A stretch of DNA of 64,000 nt from Tricholoma matsutake (GCA_026075535.2 AP026546.1:62001-126000); one strand, 5' to 3'. Positions 10,370-21,136 are shown, counted from the stretch's first letter. The notes: generated from the sequence alone by a model not told the origin. A program made the numbers and translations.

Positions 10370-11477
10370 GAATGGGTGCCAAAAGTGTATCATGAATATC
10401 TGTCAGTGTTTCACAGAAGAAGGAGTCTGAGCAAATGCCGGTGTGGAAGCCATGGGATTATGTGATTGAGATGAAGCCAGGGTTTGTGCTGAAGAAGTTG
10501 AAGGTATATCCATTATCTCCAATGGAACAAGAAGAAGTGGATGGATTGCTGAAGGAGCAATTGCACAAAGGATACATATGACCTTCGAAATCATGAGTGG
10601 ACAGTGAAGAATGCATACCCCCTGCTGCTGATCTCAGAAATAATTGACAAGGTGGGAAAAGCCAAGGTCTTTACAAAATTGGATCTATGATGGGGATACA
10701 ATAATGTACAAATAAAGAATGGAGATGAGTGGAAGGCTGCATTTGCCACACATCAAGGATCCTTTGAGCCGCTTGTCATGTTTTTTGGGATGACTAATAG
10801 TCCCCCAACATTCCAAAATATGATGAACGACATTTTCAAGGATGTAATAGACAAAGGTGTGGTAATAATATTCATTGACAACATTCTGATATTTGCAGAG
10901 GATGAAGAAAATCATGAGGCAATAGTGCAGGAGGTTAGTGGAGAATGATCTATTTTTGAAACTGGAGAAGTGTGTGTTTGGGGCAAGCAAGATTGAGTTC
11001 CTAGGATTATTGATTGGCCCTGATGGGATCAAAATGGATCCAATCAAGGTACAGGTGATCACAGATTGGCCTGCACCCACCCATGTCAAAGAGGTTCAAG
11101 CTTTCTTGGGACTTGCAAACTACTATCGTCACTTTGTGTATAATTTTTCCAAAATTGCTGCACCCTTACATAACCTTATGCGAAAGGGAGTAGTGTGGAG
11201 GTGGGGAGAGCAGCAGCAGACAGTGTTTGAGGAGTTGAAGAGGAAGTTTGTGGAGGGACCAATATTAGCCCCAGTAGATTTCACATGCCCTTTACAAGTG
11301 GAATCAGATGCATCCGACTTTGCTACTGGAGCGGTATTATCAATGCTGTGCGAAGATGACAAATGGCATCCTTGTGCATATTTGTCCCAAGTGTTGAATA
11401 ATGTGGAGAGAAATTATGATGTGCATGACATTCAGACCATGACGTATGTTGTAATGTGGTCTTCCATAACTCATTAA
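10370..11477 (+). pseudogene. Gypsy reverse transcriptase and partial RNase H
   Basis: RT blocks are recognisable in order: VKNAYPLLLISEIIDKVGKA, KVFTKLDL followed by a TGA stop, WGYNNVQIKNGDEWKAAF, FEPLVMFFGMTNSPPTFQNM, then FIDNILIF where the catalytic second Asp has become Asn. After a frameshift comes the thumb/connection (LKLEKCVFGASKIEFLGLLI, VQAFLGLANYYRHFVYNF) and an RNase H start (LQVESDASDFATGAVLS). The frame ends at 11477 with no integrase. The TGA (CGA to TGA) and the D-to-N change (GACGAC to GACAAC) are both CpG transitions. The element is inactive. Confidence 0.85.
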
Positions 11478-11687
11478 TGACTTTTGCACACAGGGCCCAG
11501 GAATTACTACAGATGACTGGCCAATCGATCACCAAGCCAACAACCCAAATGGAAATGCCCTGCCACTGAACTGCCATAGTATTGACAACCAGGTGCTGCA
11601 AGAGCAACATATAGACCAGCTTACTGATGTAAATTGCAGTAGAAGTGGAACAGGACTAGTGTGTACAGATGACCATGACAATGATAC
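11478..11687 (+). other. Short open remnant before the chromovirus LTR
   Basis: About 66 codons (11490-11687) stay open on the plus strand (PIDHQANNPNGNALPL, DQLTDVNCSRSGTGLVC) and end at the LTR boundary. Unrecognised; possibly another element fragment fused by rearrangement to the truncated Gypsy RNase H. Confidence 0.3.
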
Positions 11688-12393
11688 TGTTAAGAACTGA
11701 TCCTAGGGGGTTCGTCAGAATCCAATCGGACACTGTGGGTGTTGTTTATGGAGGGTTGTTGTGTCGTTGTGGATTCTGCAGGAGGGGAAACAGAAAGGAC
11801 TTGGCTTCAGCTTGTAAGAAGCTGCGCCCTTCACCTCGTCTGGTATCCTAATTGCAAGTTGGAGGTTTGGAGGTAGGAGTGGGAAAGTGTGGGTAAACGC
11901 GGGAAGGAGTACGGAGGGACTTAGGTTAAGTTCAGATGAGGTTAGAACTTCAGAGGGAGACTGGAGGTCGAGTCAAATGGAGTTCAGACTCTTAGAGAAC
12001 TGAGGTTGGAGTAGAAGGAGGTTTGGATTGGCAGATTAAAGTCAAGTCTATGTCGATATACAAACTGAGGAATACAAGGCAAAACTAACTAAGCTTAAAT
12101 ACTGTAGTCCGGAATAATGCAGAACAGGAACGAAGACTGTGGCAGTGTCTCAACTGCGTAGATAAATTATCTAGCAGGAGCCACACAGGAATCTGTAGTC
12201 GAATTTGCAATAGAGACGGCAGCCTTGGGAAGGCAGCTGTGGATGCTGTACAAGGCGGCCTGGTGCACAGCAGTGTGGGCAGTGCAAGTCGGCCAGGAAC
12301 GAAATCGGGAGGCATAGGCAAAAGTCATGTTTGACGTGCAGGAAAGAGTTGGATGGATGCGGGTTCTGATTGGGCGAGGAATGGTTCTTGACA
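11688..12393 (-). repeat. 3' LTR of the chromovirus
   Basis: 706 bp, plus-strand ends TGTTAAGAACTG and GTTCTTGACA. It pairs with the LTR at 18716-19424 (709 bp) with only scattered differences. The same family supplies the solo LTRs at 2108-4224 and 3358-4063. Confidence 0.9.
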
Positions 12394-12458
12394 GTATTCC
12401 CCCCTTAGTGCCAAGCCTACGAGGCACGTGAGGGTTTGAGTCCGAATGAGGAAGTTGG

Positions 12459-13519
12459 TTGAATTTTCTGAATGTGGTAATTGGTTCAAAACATTTTCAT
12501 GTTCTTTCCTTCCCCCATCAACTATCAGTTATGTCCCCTCCAGCAGTATCTGTGCAGATCAAATTGGCCGCGATGAGGGCTCAACACGAACAGAGGGAGC
12601 GGGCGATGAAGGAGCAGATGGAATGGGAAATGAAGGAGCTGGGGGAAGCGGCGAGGGAGGAGGAATGCCGGGCGCAGGAGGTGCAGAAGGCAGCAGAGGA
12701 GGCTGCAAAGGCTGAGGAGGCGCATCAGGCAGAGGCACGGAAAAAGGAGGCATTGGCCGCAAGACAAGCAGAGAAGAAGCGGGCGGCTACAGCCACAGGT
12801 TTGGAGGATGAGGCCAAGGGGAGCAAGTCCCCCAAGAAAAAGAAAGTTGCCAAGTTGAAGGCGCAAGTGGGGTCGGAGGAGTAAGAGAGTCCGGTGCGGG
12901 TGCAGGCTGCATTGCCTGGCAAAAGGTGCATAATTGTTTTCCTTCTCAGTGTTCTCTTACTGACAAGTGGCCTAGATGCAAATATCAAAAGGTCTCATGT
13001 TTCAAGATGGGTGCAAAGGTACGCATGTGCAACAACTGCACGCGCGTCAAACATAAGTGCGAGGAGGTAGTGTGGGAGGGGCAGGAGGCCCCTATGGCAA
13101 AAATCGCAGGAATGACAGGGGCAACCAGGGAAAACCCAGAAGTAATGCAACAGATGATGAAGTTGATAAGGAAGGGGTTCGCTGAGGTGGCCAACATGGT
13201 GTGGGAGTCAATGGGGGAGATCTGGGATGCTTTGGACCCGGAGTGGGTGAAGGAAGAGAGTGCCGGTGAGGAGAGCGATGAGGGTGACAAAGAGGTGGAG
13301 CAGGCGGTGTGAGAGTCCTGGCAGGAAAGATGCGGGATCCAAAAATCTGGAGATGACTGGAAGGCCTTCCAGAGATATCTGGAGAAAAGGCAGGCATATG
13401 ACGAGGAGGAGAGCAAGAGTGGAGATGAGGAGGGTGGAGAGAAGGATGAGGGTGGAGAAGAAGGTGAGGTTGGGGGAGAGGGTGACAAAGACAGAGAGGG
13501 AGAAGCGGAGGTAGTGTAG
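12459..13519 (+). CDS. Antisense ORF inside the chromovirus: coiled coil plus cysteine cluster
   Basis: On the strand opposite to gag-pol, an ATG at 12459 opens 141 codons dominated by a charged Ala/Glu/Lys/Arg coiled coil (QHEQRERAMKEQMEWEMKEL) and a basic patch (KSPKKKKVAKLK). After a TTCTCAG acceptor at 12949, a second frame reads CKYQKVSCF then MCNNCTRVKHKCEE, a C-X6-C-X9-C-X2-C-X6-C cluster recalling fungal DNA-binding Cys clusters. It continues with an acidic C-terminus. That frame has one TGA at 13310-13312 and is otherwise open to the TAG at 13517-13519. An 83-nt intron 12867-12949 would keep frame but needs a weak GTGGGG donor; GTAAGA at 12881 is a better donor but shifts frame. Role unknown; a regulatory or targeting protein is only a guess. 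Confidence 0.6.
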
Positions 13520-13614
13520 GGATCCAGTTGGATCCATAAAATGGTTTTTTTTTTTTTTCTTAATGAAATTTGTTTCTGAGTACAAACCAAGTGAATAAGT
13601 AATGTGAATAGTCT

Positions 13615-13844
13615 TTAAGTGGGTAATGGTCCAGGTTTCTGCGGATAGCGGGTGTGAAAATCCGCAAGGAGTTCTTGTGCGTGGTCAAGTTCCATAACAG
13701 GTAGCCAGGAGGTCTCTTCATCAGTTCCCTGGTAACCTTCCCATCGGACGAGGTAGAAAATCTTGCAGTAACATCGGTTGTTGGCTTTGGAGTCGAGGAC
13801 TTTGGCGATCTCATATTTGAGCTCATCATCGATGGTGATCAGAG
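13615..13844 (-). CDS. Chromodomain of the chromovirus polyprotein
   Basis: The minus-strand frame ending at TAA 13615-13617 reads YEIAKVLDSKANNRCYCKIF, then YLVRWEGYQGTDEETSWLPV and ELDHAQELLADFHTRYPQ. That is a typical chromodomain, with the aromatic residues of the YLVRWxGY...TWxP pattern present. In chromoviruses this C-terminal module of integrase reads histone marks (often H3K9me) and directs insertion to heterochromatin. It seems intact here, although the integrase before it is damaged. Confidence 0.85.
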
Positions 13845-14990
13845 GAGGTGGAGGGTGTACTCAATTTGGAATTGTGTTTGGGGAGTGTTTCTCAAGTTGA
13901 GAGACATGGAAAACAGGGTGAATGGCCCGCATGTAATCTGGGAGCCGCAGGGTGACTGAGTGAGTGCCCGGGCAGGTGATGATTTCGAAGGGGCCATGGT
14001 TCTTTTCAGAAAGTTTCTTGGAAGGACGAGTGGTGCAGATATTTTCCGCAGTGACGTGGGCAGAGTCACCAATGTTGAAGTCGGGTGCAGGTGCCCGATG
14101 TTTGTCCACAGGGCCTTGATAACGCTCTTGAGCGGCCGCAAGCTGTTTCTGAAGCTCCTGATGAAGGTCATCTAAGTCGATGACAAACTCGCGGGCGCAC
14201 TGTGAAGTCGTGTTCTGGAAAGACGGAAATGTTCAGGTGATAGCCTTTGTTGGCAAAGAAGGGGGATACACCTGTAGAGGCGGAAGGAGCATTGTTGTAG
14301 GCAAATTTGCCCAAGGGCAAGAGGTGAGACCAATCATCCTGCTGATAGTTGCAGAACATCCGGAGGTACTGCTCCAAGGTCTGATTTAGTCGTTCTTTCT
14401 GACCATCACCTTGCAGGTGATAACCGGAAGTGAAGTGGATCTGCATGTCAAGCACTTTTCTGAGGGAGCAGAAGAAATGGGAGACAAACTTGGATCCCCA
14501 GTCACAAGTGATGTGCGATGGAATGCCATGCTTGGAGAAGACATGCAGGACAAACAGGTTGGCTAGTTCTTGGGCTGTAATTTCATTGACAGCTGGGATG
14601 AAGATGCCTTGCTTGGTGAGGCAGTCAACGATGACCAGGATAGTGGTGTGACCATTGGAGTCGGGTAGTTGTTCAATGAAGTCCATGGAGATGGAGTTCC
14701 AAAGTCGTTCTGGAACTGGAAGTTGCTTTAGGAACCCGTAGTGCTTGTGTCGAGGTGATTTGGATCGTTTGCAAGTGGTACAGGATTTGCAGAATTCCTG
14801 CACAAAGGTGCGGAGGTTTGGCCAGACATATTCCCAGCAGACAAGCTGCTGGGTTTTGTTTTGTCCGCAGTGGCCAGAGAGGATGTGATCGTGTTTGTAC
14901 TGAAGGACCTTGAGGCAAAGATCCGTGACGTCCAGAACTTAAATCCAGTCGAAGTGGCAGAGAAGACCTGCCTCATCTATGGTCTAGTTG
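13839..14990 (-). pseudogene. Chromovirus integrase
   Basis: The minus strand carries, in order, an N-terminal HHCC zinc finger (HDHILSGHCGQNKT, then FCKSCTTCKRSKSP), the DDE core and a GPY/F-type tail (KNHGPFEIITCPGTHSVTLR, IHPVFHVSQLEKH). In the core, D is in SMDFIEQLPDSNGH, D in HITCDWGSKF (usually CDRGSxF; CGG to TGG gives R to W), and E in GDGQKERLNQTLEQYLR. A TAA interrupts the region before the zinc finger (DWI then stop), and the frame shifts near 14170. The three acidic residues remain but the protein is broken. Confidence 0.85.
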
Positions 14991-15160
14991 GGGTCGGTAG
15001 GTGTCAGAAGATGTGCGGATGAAAAGGGGTCAAGGGGTAGGGAGATGCAGATGTCGTGGTGAAGTTTCTCAACATCCATGATTACTGCTTGTCAAAGAAC
15101 AGGTGTGGCAAAATAGGTGGCATGGAGGGAAGAGGTGAGCTGTTCCTGTGTGAATACAGG

Positions 15161-16641
15161 TCAGAAGTTGGTTGGGTTTATGGAGGCAAAGTTGCTATTT
15201 CCCCCTTTATGGTAGACGTCCCAACGTCTAGTGAGCACATCTGGCTTGGCCCCTAGCTTTCCAGGGCGGAAGCAGATGACAAGATTGAATTGGGAAAGGT
15301 ACTCAGACCAACAGGCCTGGCGGTGGGTGAGCAACTTGGTAGTGCTGAAGTACTCAAGATTTTTGTGGTCTGTGACCACATCAACTGGGTTTGCAGAACC
15401 CTCGAAGTACTGCCGCCAGTGTTTGAAGGCTTCGAAAATGGCCAAGAGTTCCTTATCATGTGTGTCGTAATTTAGTTCAGCAGGATTGAAGGAGCGGGAA
15501 TGAAAAGCTACTGGATGGATTTCTCCATCTGCAGTGTAAACCGAAAGGATAGCTGCTAGGGCATAGTTGGAAGCGTCGGTTTCGAGTACCATCTGTGAGT
15601 CAGGTACCCATTGCATTAAGATGGGGGCATGGGTGAATTTTTGTTTGAGCTTCTCAAAAGCGTTGCAGCACTTCTTGTTGAAGTCCCATGGTGCAGATTT
15701 CTGCATCAAGCAGGTGAGTGGGATGACAATATCTGAATAGCCGTTAATGAAGCGGCAGTAAAAGTTGCAAAAGCCTAAGAAGGATTGAATATCCTTAACT
15801 TTCCTAGGCTTGGGCCAGTCAAGCACAGTTTTGACTTTATCCTCGGACATCCGCAGTCCATCCGGTGAAAGGATGAAACCCAAATATTTGATGGTGTCTT
15901 TGTGGAACTCACATTTCTGTGGAGAGGCGTCAAGTCCATTTTTCCAGAGATGGTGGAGGACTTCTTTGACGTGAGCCCCATGCTGGGACTTGTCATTGGA
16001 ATAGATTAGGATGTCATCGAGGTATACGATGACACAAACATCCAGCATGTCGCTGAAGATGTCGTTCATAAACCGCTGGAAAGCTGCGGGTGCATTAGTG
16101 AGCCCAAAGGGGACCACCAACCACTTGAAGGATCCGTAGCAGGTGCGGAAAGTAGTTTTCCACTCATCACCATCAGCAATGCAGACTAGGTGATAAGCAT
16201 GCTGCAAGTCTATCTTGGTGAATAAGCGGGCTTTGCAGGGAGAGTCAAGTAGGTCGGAAATGAGAGGAAGTGGGTAGCGGTCTTTCTTTGTAAGACGGTT
16301 AAGTCCTCGGTAGTCGACACAAAGTCAGAGACTACCATCCTCCTTCTTGATGAAGAGAATTGGAGTGCCATGCGGATACTTGGATGGGCGGATGAAGCCT
16401 GAGCGGATGTTAAGGCTTCTAATTCAGAGGGGGAGAGAGAATACATTTGGCCTGGAGGCGGAGGAGTATTATCTTCTGTCTCTATCTTGAGGTCGTAAGA
16501 CCGATGTGGAGGAAGGGTATCCACTTTAGTCTTATTAAAGACATCAGCAAATTTGTGATACTTGGGCGGAATATCGGAGAGGTCAGAGGAGTTAGCGGAA
16601 TGGGCGGAGTGGGCAGATAACCCTTCTGGAGCAAAGGTCAT
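15161..16641 (-). pseudogene. Chromovirus reverse transcriptase and RNase H
   Basis: The 348-codon frame 16207-15161 covers most of RT and RNase H: FRTCYGSFKWLVVPFGLTNA, the catalytic YLDDILIYS, FLGFCNFYCRFINGYS, then RNase H with LETDASNYALAAILSVY, YDTHDKELLAIFEAFKHWR and VVTDHKNLEYFSTTKLL, ending with a linker (RPGKLGAKPDVLTRRWDVY). The N-terminal RT part lies in 16641-16210 with one frameshift and an in-frame TGA in DGSL-stop-LCVDYRGL, where related elements have Arg (CGA to TGA). The core catalytic residues are present, so damage is limited but disabling. Confidence 0.9.
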
Positions 16642-16723
16642 CTGAAAAGCTATTGCCCCAGGAAGTTTGCTAGCACGCGCATAAGTGGCAGCGTTGATGA
16701 AGGAGATGTTGGGAGGTGTAAAC

Positions 16724-17227
16724 TTAGGAGGAATGGGGAATGGGGGGTTCGGACAGTGTGGAAGAGTCGAGGATTTCTACTGGAAGATTCAGGGACAAAG
16801 GTGATGTCAGGGGTGCTGGACCTCTATGATCTGCAGAGCGGAAAGCAAGTTGGCTTGAAGACCAGTCAATCAACGGATTGTATTGCTTCAGCCAGTTATG
16901 ACCGAGTATGGTGGAACAGGAAGAGTCAAGCGAGGTTACATAAAATGACAAATTGAATACTTCACCAGCAGGGAAGGTGACCGGAAGTTTGACAATCTGA
17001 GTTATGGTGGAGTTGCAAGTTCCATCAAAGAGTCGTAAACCAATTGGGTTAATGGATTCCATGCTGAGTTGGTTATTCAACACGAAAGAGGAGTCAAGGA
17101 AGCAGTGGGAGGAGCCAGAGTCAATAAGGGTTCGGAAAGGGGCAGAAGAGTCGGGAAAGGTTAAAAGAATGGTTAGGGAGTCAGGGTCAGAAAGAGCAGA
17201 CACGTTGAGACGAACGTAGGCAGCCAA
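16724..17227 (-). CDS. Chromovirus aspartic protease domain
   Basis: Minus-strand frame of 167 codons. The retropepsin active site is LIDSGSSHCFLDSSFVL (about residues 36-52) and the second signature is TILGHNWLKQYNPLIDW (about 110-126). This is the usual Gypsy protease fold that cleaves the polyprotein. It lies between gag (17284-18381) and RT in a different frame from gag, separated by about 56 nt, either from a natural frameshift arrangement or from decay. Confidence 0.85.
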   Translation of the reverse strand: MAAYVRLNVSALSDPDSLTILLTFPDSSAPFRTLIDSGSSHCFLDSSFVLNNQLSMESINPIGLRLFDGTCNSTITQIVKLPVTFPAGEVFNLSFYVTSLDSSCSTILGHNWLKQYNPLIDWSSSQLAFRSADHRGPAPLTSPLSLNLPVEILDSSTLSEPPIPHSS

Positions 17228-17283
17228 GTGGGTAAGGTCAATGCAACCCCCAGCCCCAATGGCTATATCCTGAGGGTTGCGGA

Positions 17284-18381
17284 CTATTTTTTCGAGTCCG
17301 TAGTCTTGGGAACGACAGTGGATGCACAGGCTTTTGCGGCTTTGGATTTCGGGCAGTTTCCTGCTACGTGCCCTTCCTCACCACAGTAGAGACAAAGTCG
17401 TTCTCTCATGCGATGTTCTTGTTCCTCCCCAGTAAGCTTGCCGTTCTTCCCCAACTTATCAGAGATGGACAACTTGGGCTTGTCCCAGGAAGTGTTCTTT
17501 GTCGCGGAAGACTGCTGGTTGGAGGTGTTACCATGGGTGGAGCTTGAAGATGCTTGGTTTGTCGATGGGGAAGGGCTTTTGGAAGAGTCCTTCCAACTAG
17601 AGTTAGTGACATTACTGGAATTCTTGGTTTCAAAATGGGATTTGTCTTCTTGCATCCAATAGATGTCATCGCTGTCCTGCGCTTTCAAGCATAGTTCTGC
17701 GAGAGTATTGGGTTTACCACCCTGGAGCACTTCTATGCGAAGCCAGAGTGGAAGACCGCAGAAATGGCGGTCACAAAGGGCTGCTTCATTCCAGTTAACC
17801 CTAGAAGCTAATTCCCAGAAGTCAACATTATATTTCGTGATACGACCACCTTTCTTCATTGCTAAGTCAGAGAGAGCTTTTTCCACATCTCCGACTGGGT
17901 CGTGCGGACCAAAGTTACTTTCCAGCTTGGCGAGGAAAGCTTCATAGTCCCACATCCAGTGTGCGGAATCTGTCGGGTCATTCAGACCAGGCTCAAACCA
18001 ACTGAGAGCTGATCCCTTAAGATAAGAAAGGATGAATATGATCTTTTTCTCATCAGAGGAAAATACATGTGGACAGTCGCGGAAATGAAGATTGCAGGAG
18101 ACTAAGAAGTCTCTAAGTTTCTTTGGATTGGCGCCGTCGAAAGTGTCGGGGTCGCGAACTTTGATTTTTTCGGTCTTGGGTGTGTTATTCTGATGAAGGG
18201 TGCGGATACTCTCCGAGAGGTTGTAAAGGACATCTATGAACCTATCCCCTGGGTCAGGGTTTTCCCCCACAGGAGGTTGATCCTCAGGATCATTGGGATC
18301 GGGGTCACCCCCAGGGCCGTCGGGACCATTAGGGTTGTCGGGTCCGCCAGGGGGTCCGTCCTGTAGACCAGGATCTTCCAA
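17284..18381 (-). CDS. Chromovirus gag
   Basis: 365 codons from an internal ATG. A Gly/Pro/Asp-rich N-terminus (about residues 1-50) is followed by the capsid-like Gag core (about 75-230; KVRDPDTFDGANPKKLRDFL, KKIIFILSYLKGSALSWF, FLAKLESNFGPHDP). Then come a Ser/Thr/Asn-rich linker and a zinc knuckle CLYCGEEGHVAGNC near residue 340. The true start may be upstream: the preceding codons in this frame (EYVGGINQPEPFGL) are open, and the separate minus-strand frame 18703-18419 (NSHFTHPFPLYDPYRDLPAH) looks like an N-terminal extension displaced by a frameshift. This is the best preserved gag in the window. Confidence 0.9.
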   Translation of the reverse strand: MEDPGLQDGPPGGPDNPNGPDGPGGDPDPNDPEDQPPVGENPDPGDRFIDVLYNLSESIRTLHQNNTPKTEKIKVRDPDTFDGANPKKLRDFLVSCNLHFRDCPHVFSSDEKKIIFILSYLKGSALSWFEPGLNDPTDSAHWMWDYEAFLAKLESNFGPHDPVGDVEKALSDLAMKKGGRITKYNVDFWELASRVNWNEAALCDRHFCGLPLWLRIEVLQGGKPNTLAELCLKAQDSDDIYWMQEDKSHFETKNSSNVTNSSWKDSSKSPSPSTNQASSSSTHGNTSNQQSSATKNTSWDKPKLSISDKLGKNGKLTGEEQEHRMRERLCLYCGEEGHVAGNCPKSKAAKACASTVVPKTTDSKK

Positions 18382-18715
18382 CCCAAAGGGTTCAGGCTGG
18401 TTGATGCCCCCTACATACTCAAGGGGAGTTCTTGATCAAAAACCTTCTGGGTTGCCAGAAGGTTGCGGGGCATGGGCAGACATGAGATTGGCACTGATTG
18501 AGGGAGCTCCTGAGCCGATTTGTCGGAAGATGTTTGAGGGTCTGGAAGACACTCCAAAAGTAGTGGTGGGTCGAGGGTCGGAAAGGGTAGATCACTGGAT
18601 TGCAGAGATCCCTGGAATAGTACCGGTGCATTGGGAGTTTCTTGTTGTGCGCTGGCAGGTCTCGGTAGGGGTCATAGAGAGGAAATGGATGAGTGAAGTG
18701 TGAGTTCATATATAC

Positions 18716-19424
18716 TGTTAAGAACTGATCCTAGAGGGTTCATCAGAATCTGATCAGACACTGCAGGTGTTATTTATGGAAGGTTGTCGGGTCGTCGTGG
18801 ATTCGGCAGGGGGGGAAAATGGAAAAGACTTGGCTTCAGCTTGTAAGAAGCTGCGCCCTTCACCTCGTCTGGTGTCCTAATTTCAAGTTGGAGGTTTGGA
18901 GGTAGGGACAGGAACGTATGTGTAAACGCGGAAAGGAGTACAGAGGGACTTAGGTTAAGTTCAGATGAGGTTAGAACTTCAGAGGGAGACTGGAGGTCAA
19001 GTCAAACAGAGTTCAGACTCTTAGAGAACTGGGGTTTGGAGTAGAAGGAGGTTTTTGATTGGCAGCATAAAGTCGAGTCTATGTCGATATATGAACTGAG
19101 GAATACAAGGCAAAACTAACTAAGCTTAAATACTGTAGTCTGGAATAATGCAGAACAGGAACGAAGACTGCGGCAGTGTCTCAACTGCATAGACAAATTA
19201 TCTAGCGGGAGCCGCACAGGAATCCATAGTCGAATTTGCAGTAGAGACAGCAGCCTTGGGAAGGCAGCCATGGATGCTGTACAAGGCAGCCTGGTGAACA
19301 GCAGTGTGGGCAGTGCAAGGCGGCCAGGAACGAAATCTGGAGGCATAGGCAAAAGTCATGTTCGACGTGTGGGAAAGAGTCGGATGGATGGCGGTTCCGA
19401 TCGGGCGAGGAACGGTTCTTGACA
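18716..19424 (-). repeat. 5' LTR of the chromovirus
   Basis: 709 bp with the same ends as 11688-12393. Downstream of it on the minus strand the leader starts GTATATATGAACTCACAC; no tRNA primer-binding site is obvious to me. Confidence 0.85.
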
Positions 19425-19879
19425 GGCCACCACCATTCTTTCTTGGGAGCAGTGAGACAAAGGAACCGCTTTTTTTGAAAGACACAGACTACCTTTTGGA
19501 ACTGGTCAATGTAAGGTGTTCTTTCTAAATGAGCTGCTGCCAGTTTTTGATCACTGTCAGGGTGTGGTCTACTGGGAGCAAACAATCAAGATAGAACAAT
19601 ATTCTCATCTGGAATTGTGGTGTCTCTTGAGACTTGATAGTCAAGGAGAATTTTTGAATGAGGCCGTGTTTACCATCCAAGGCGTGCTTATAAGCATGGA
19701 GCTCCCACCCTTGACAGAGGTTCCAAAATAGGTCTTAGAGGTCTACATGGGATGAGGGGCTAAGCTTCCTAAGGACACCAACATGGAAATACAAGTACCT
19801 GAGGCAGTCTGTCACCATTGGATGACTCGGTACTGAGCTGTTTAACCATGCAGCAAATGCGAGCCTTGAGATCCACAGG

Positions 19880-20310
19880 TTGTTTGATAGGGCCTTTGCC
19901 AAAGGTGTTTTGGAGAACTTGGAAGTAGGGAACATGGACAGGCCAGCGATTAGCACATCAAACTCCTATCTGACACCTGCAAAAGATGTGCCAGGCCTGC
20001 AAAGCATGCCATTCATGGCAGGGGTGGACAGTCACAGCATTTTAGAAGAAATGCTGTCTAACAAAGGTGAGAAGGCTTATACCCACACAGAAGATAATAA
20101 AGTATTTTATTACAAGAGCTCGAAAGACATGGATGGCGGCCAGAGGTATCTATTTATTTTGCTCAACCACCCACCATGCACTCTGACATGAACACGTGCC
20201 ACAATAGGTTTGATCAATGCAGGCCTCACATCTTTCACAGGGGTGATATTGTAGAAGTTCAAGTGTCCTTTGTGGCAGTTCCAATCAGGTTGGGTCTCCT
20301 ACAAAATTGA
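19880..20310 (+). CDS. Two-exon conserved-looking ORF, function unknown
   Basis: Open from about 19826 on the plus strand. Exon 1 (to 20145) encodes RLFDRAFAKGVLENLEVGNM, DRPAISTSNSYLTPAKDVPG and LSNKGEKAYTHTEDNKVFYY. A 62-nt intron (20146-20207, GTATCT...ACAATAG) joins in phase (AG+G = Arg) to exon 2, FDQCRPHIFHRGDIVEVQVS FVAVPIR, ending at TGA 20308-20310. A section with RxGDIVEVQxSFxxxP, preceded by HTEDNxVxYY, recalls an uncharacterised protein family scattered through mushroom genomes, probably carried by transposons. I cannot name a domain. It probably continued (ILRSxALLD-like words are absent here) and is truncated. Confidence 0.5.
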
Positions 20311-20756
20311 GGAGGAAGATGCTTGTAGTTCTGCAGTCTATCACTCTATTAGATCCAGATCTCAGCACAGTAAGCCTCTCTTATACATCAGGACCAGGGA
20401 GCCTGACCAGGTGCTGTAGGCTTTAAACCAGCACAAGCTCACTTTGCCAATGATGCCACCATTGTTGACCCTCAACCAAAGGGTGGGATACGAAGGAATT
20501 GAGAGAAAAAGGATGAGAGCAAGAGAGGATGAGAGTGCAGGCATAGTAGGGACTACCATGGATGGACCTGGGGAATATCCATGGATGATGTACTGAAGTC
20601 CATGGATATGGGTGGATCCATGGATCATCCATGGGTATCCATATGAATAGTACTATTTTTTATGCTCTCAAATGCTCTAATATATGTACCATGGTCTATT
20701 AAAATGTTTTTGCAAGGTCAATTACCTGCTGGAGTGCCTTGTTGGCAGTTGGCACT

Positions 20757-21136
20757 AGTGTTCCCATGAGGGCCCATGTCTTCAAGTCAGACTTTTTTGA
20801 TTGCTGTATATCTCTGTAAGTACATCATTGTAGAACATAAACTAATTGATGTGGGGTACATATTTATCACTGCTATTGACCAATCCATAAATTACATAAA
20901 TCGGATTACTACATCTTGAGTTATTGACCAACTAAAATTCTGACTTTTTGTATATAAAAAGTCAGAATTTTAGTCGGTCAATAACTCAAGATGTAGTAAT
21001 CCAATTTACATAATTTTTGGATTTGTTGATAGCAGCAATGAATATGTACCCTGTGTCGATTTGTTTACATCCTACGATGATGTGCTTGCAGAGATATACA
21101 GCAATCAAAAAGTCCGACTTGAAGTCATGGCAACAC
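20757..21136. mobile_element. Foldback MITE, TA target site
   Basis: 380 bp whose two halves are inverted repeats of about 180-190 bp meeting at TTTTTGTATATAAAAA near 20950. Ends are GTGTT...AACAC flanked by TA on both sides (20755-20756, 21137-21138), as for Tc1/mariner-type MITEs. Inner phrases AAGTCAGAC / GTCCGACTT and ACTACATCTTGAGTTATTGA pair across the centre. It is nested within the hAT element and can form a long hairpin. Confidence 0.8.

Larger units (their letters stand above)
11688..19424 (-). mobile_element. Chromovirus (Ty3/Gypsy) with both LTRs
   Basis: A 7.7 kb element bounded by LTRs at 11688-12393 and 18716-19424, coding on the minus strand in the order gag, protease, RT, RNase H, integrase, chromodomain. 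A polypurine tract (AAGGGGGGAATAC on the minus strand, complement of 12394-12406) sits immediately before the 3' LTR, confirming the orientation. The flanking 5-mers differ (GATAC at 11683-11687, GGCCA at 19425-19429), so no TSD is visible. Integrase, RT and the gag leader each contain stops or frameshifts. Between the chromodomain and the 3' LTR there is about 1.1 kb that codes on the opposite strand. Confidence 0.9.

Noticed and set aside
13260..13590. Minus and alternative plus frames (Ser/Pro or Arg/Val-rich) over the acidic tail
   Set aside because: Shadows of the GAGGAG-rich acidic stretch of the antisense ORF.
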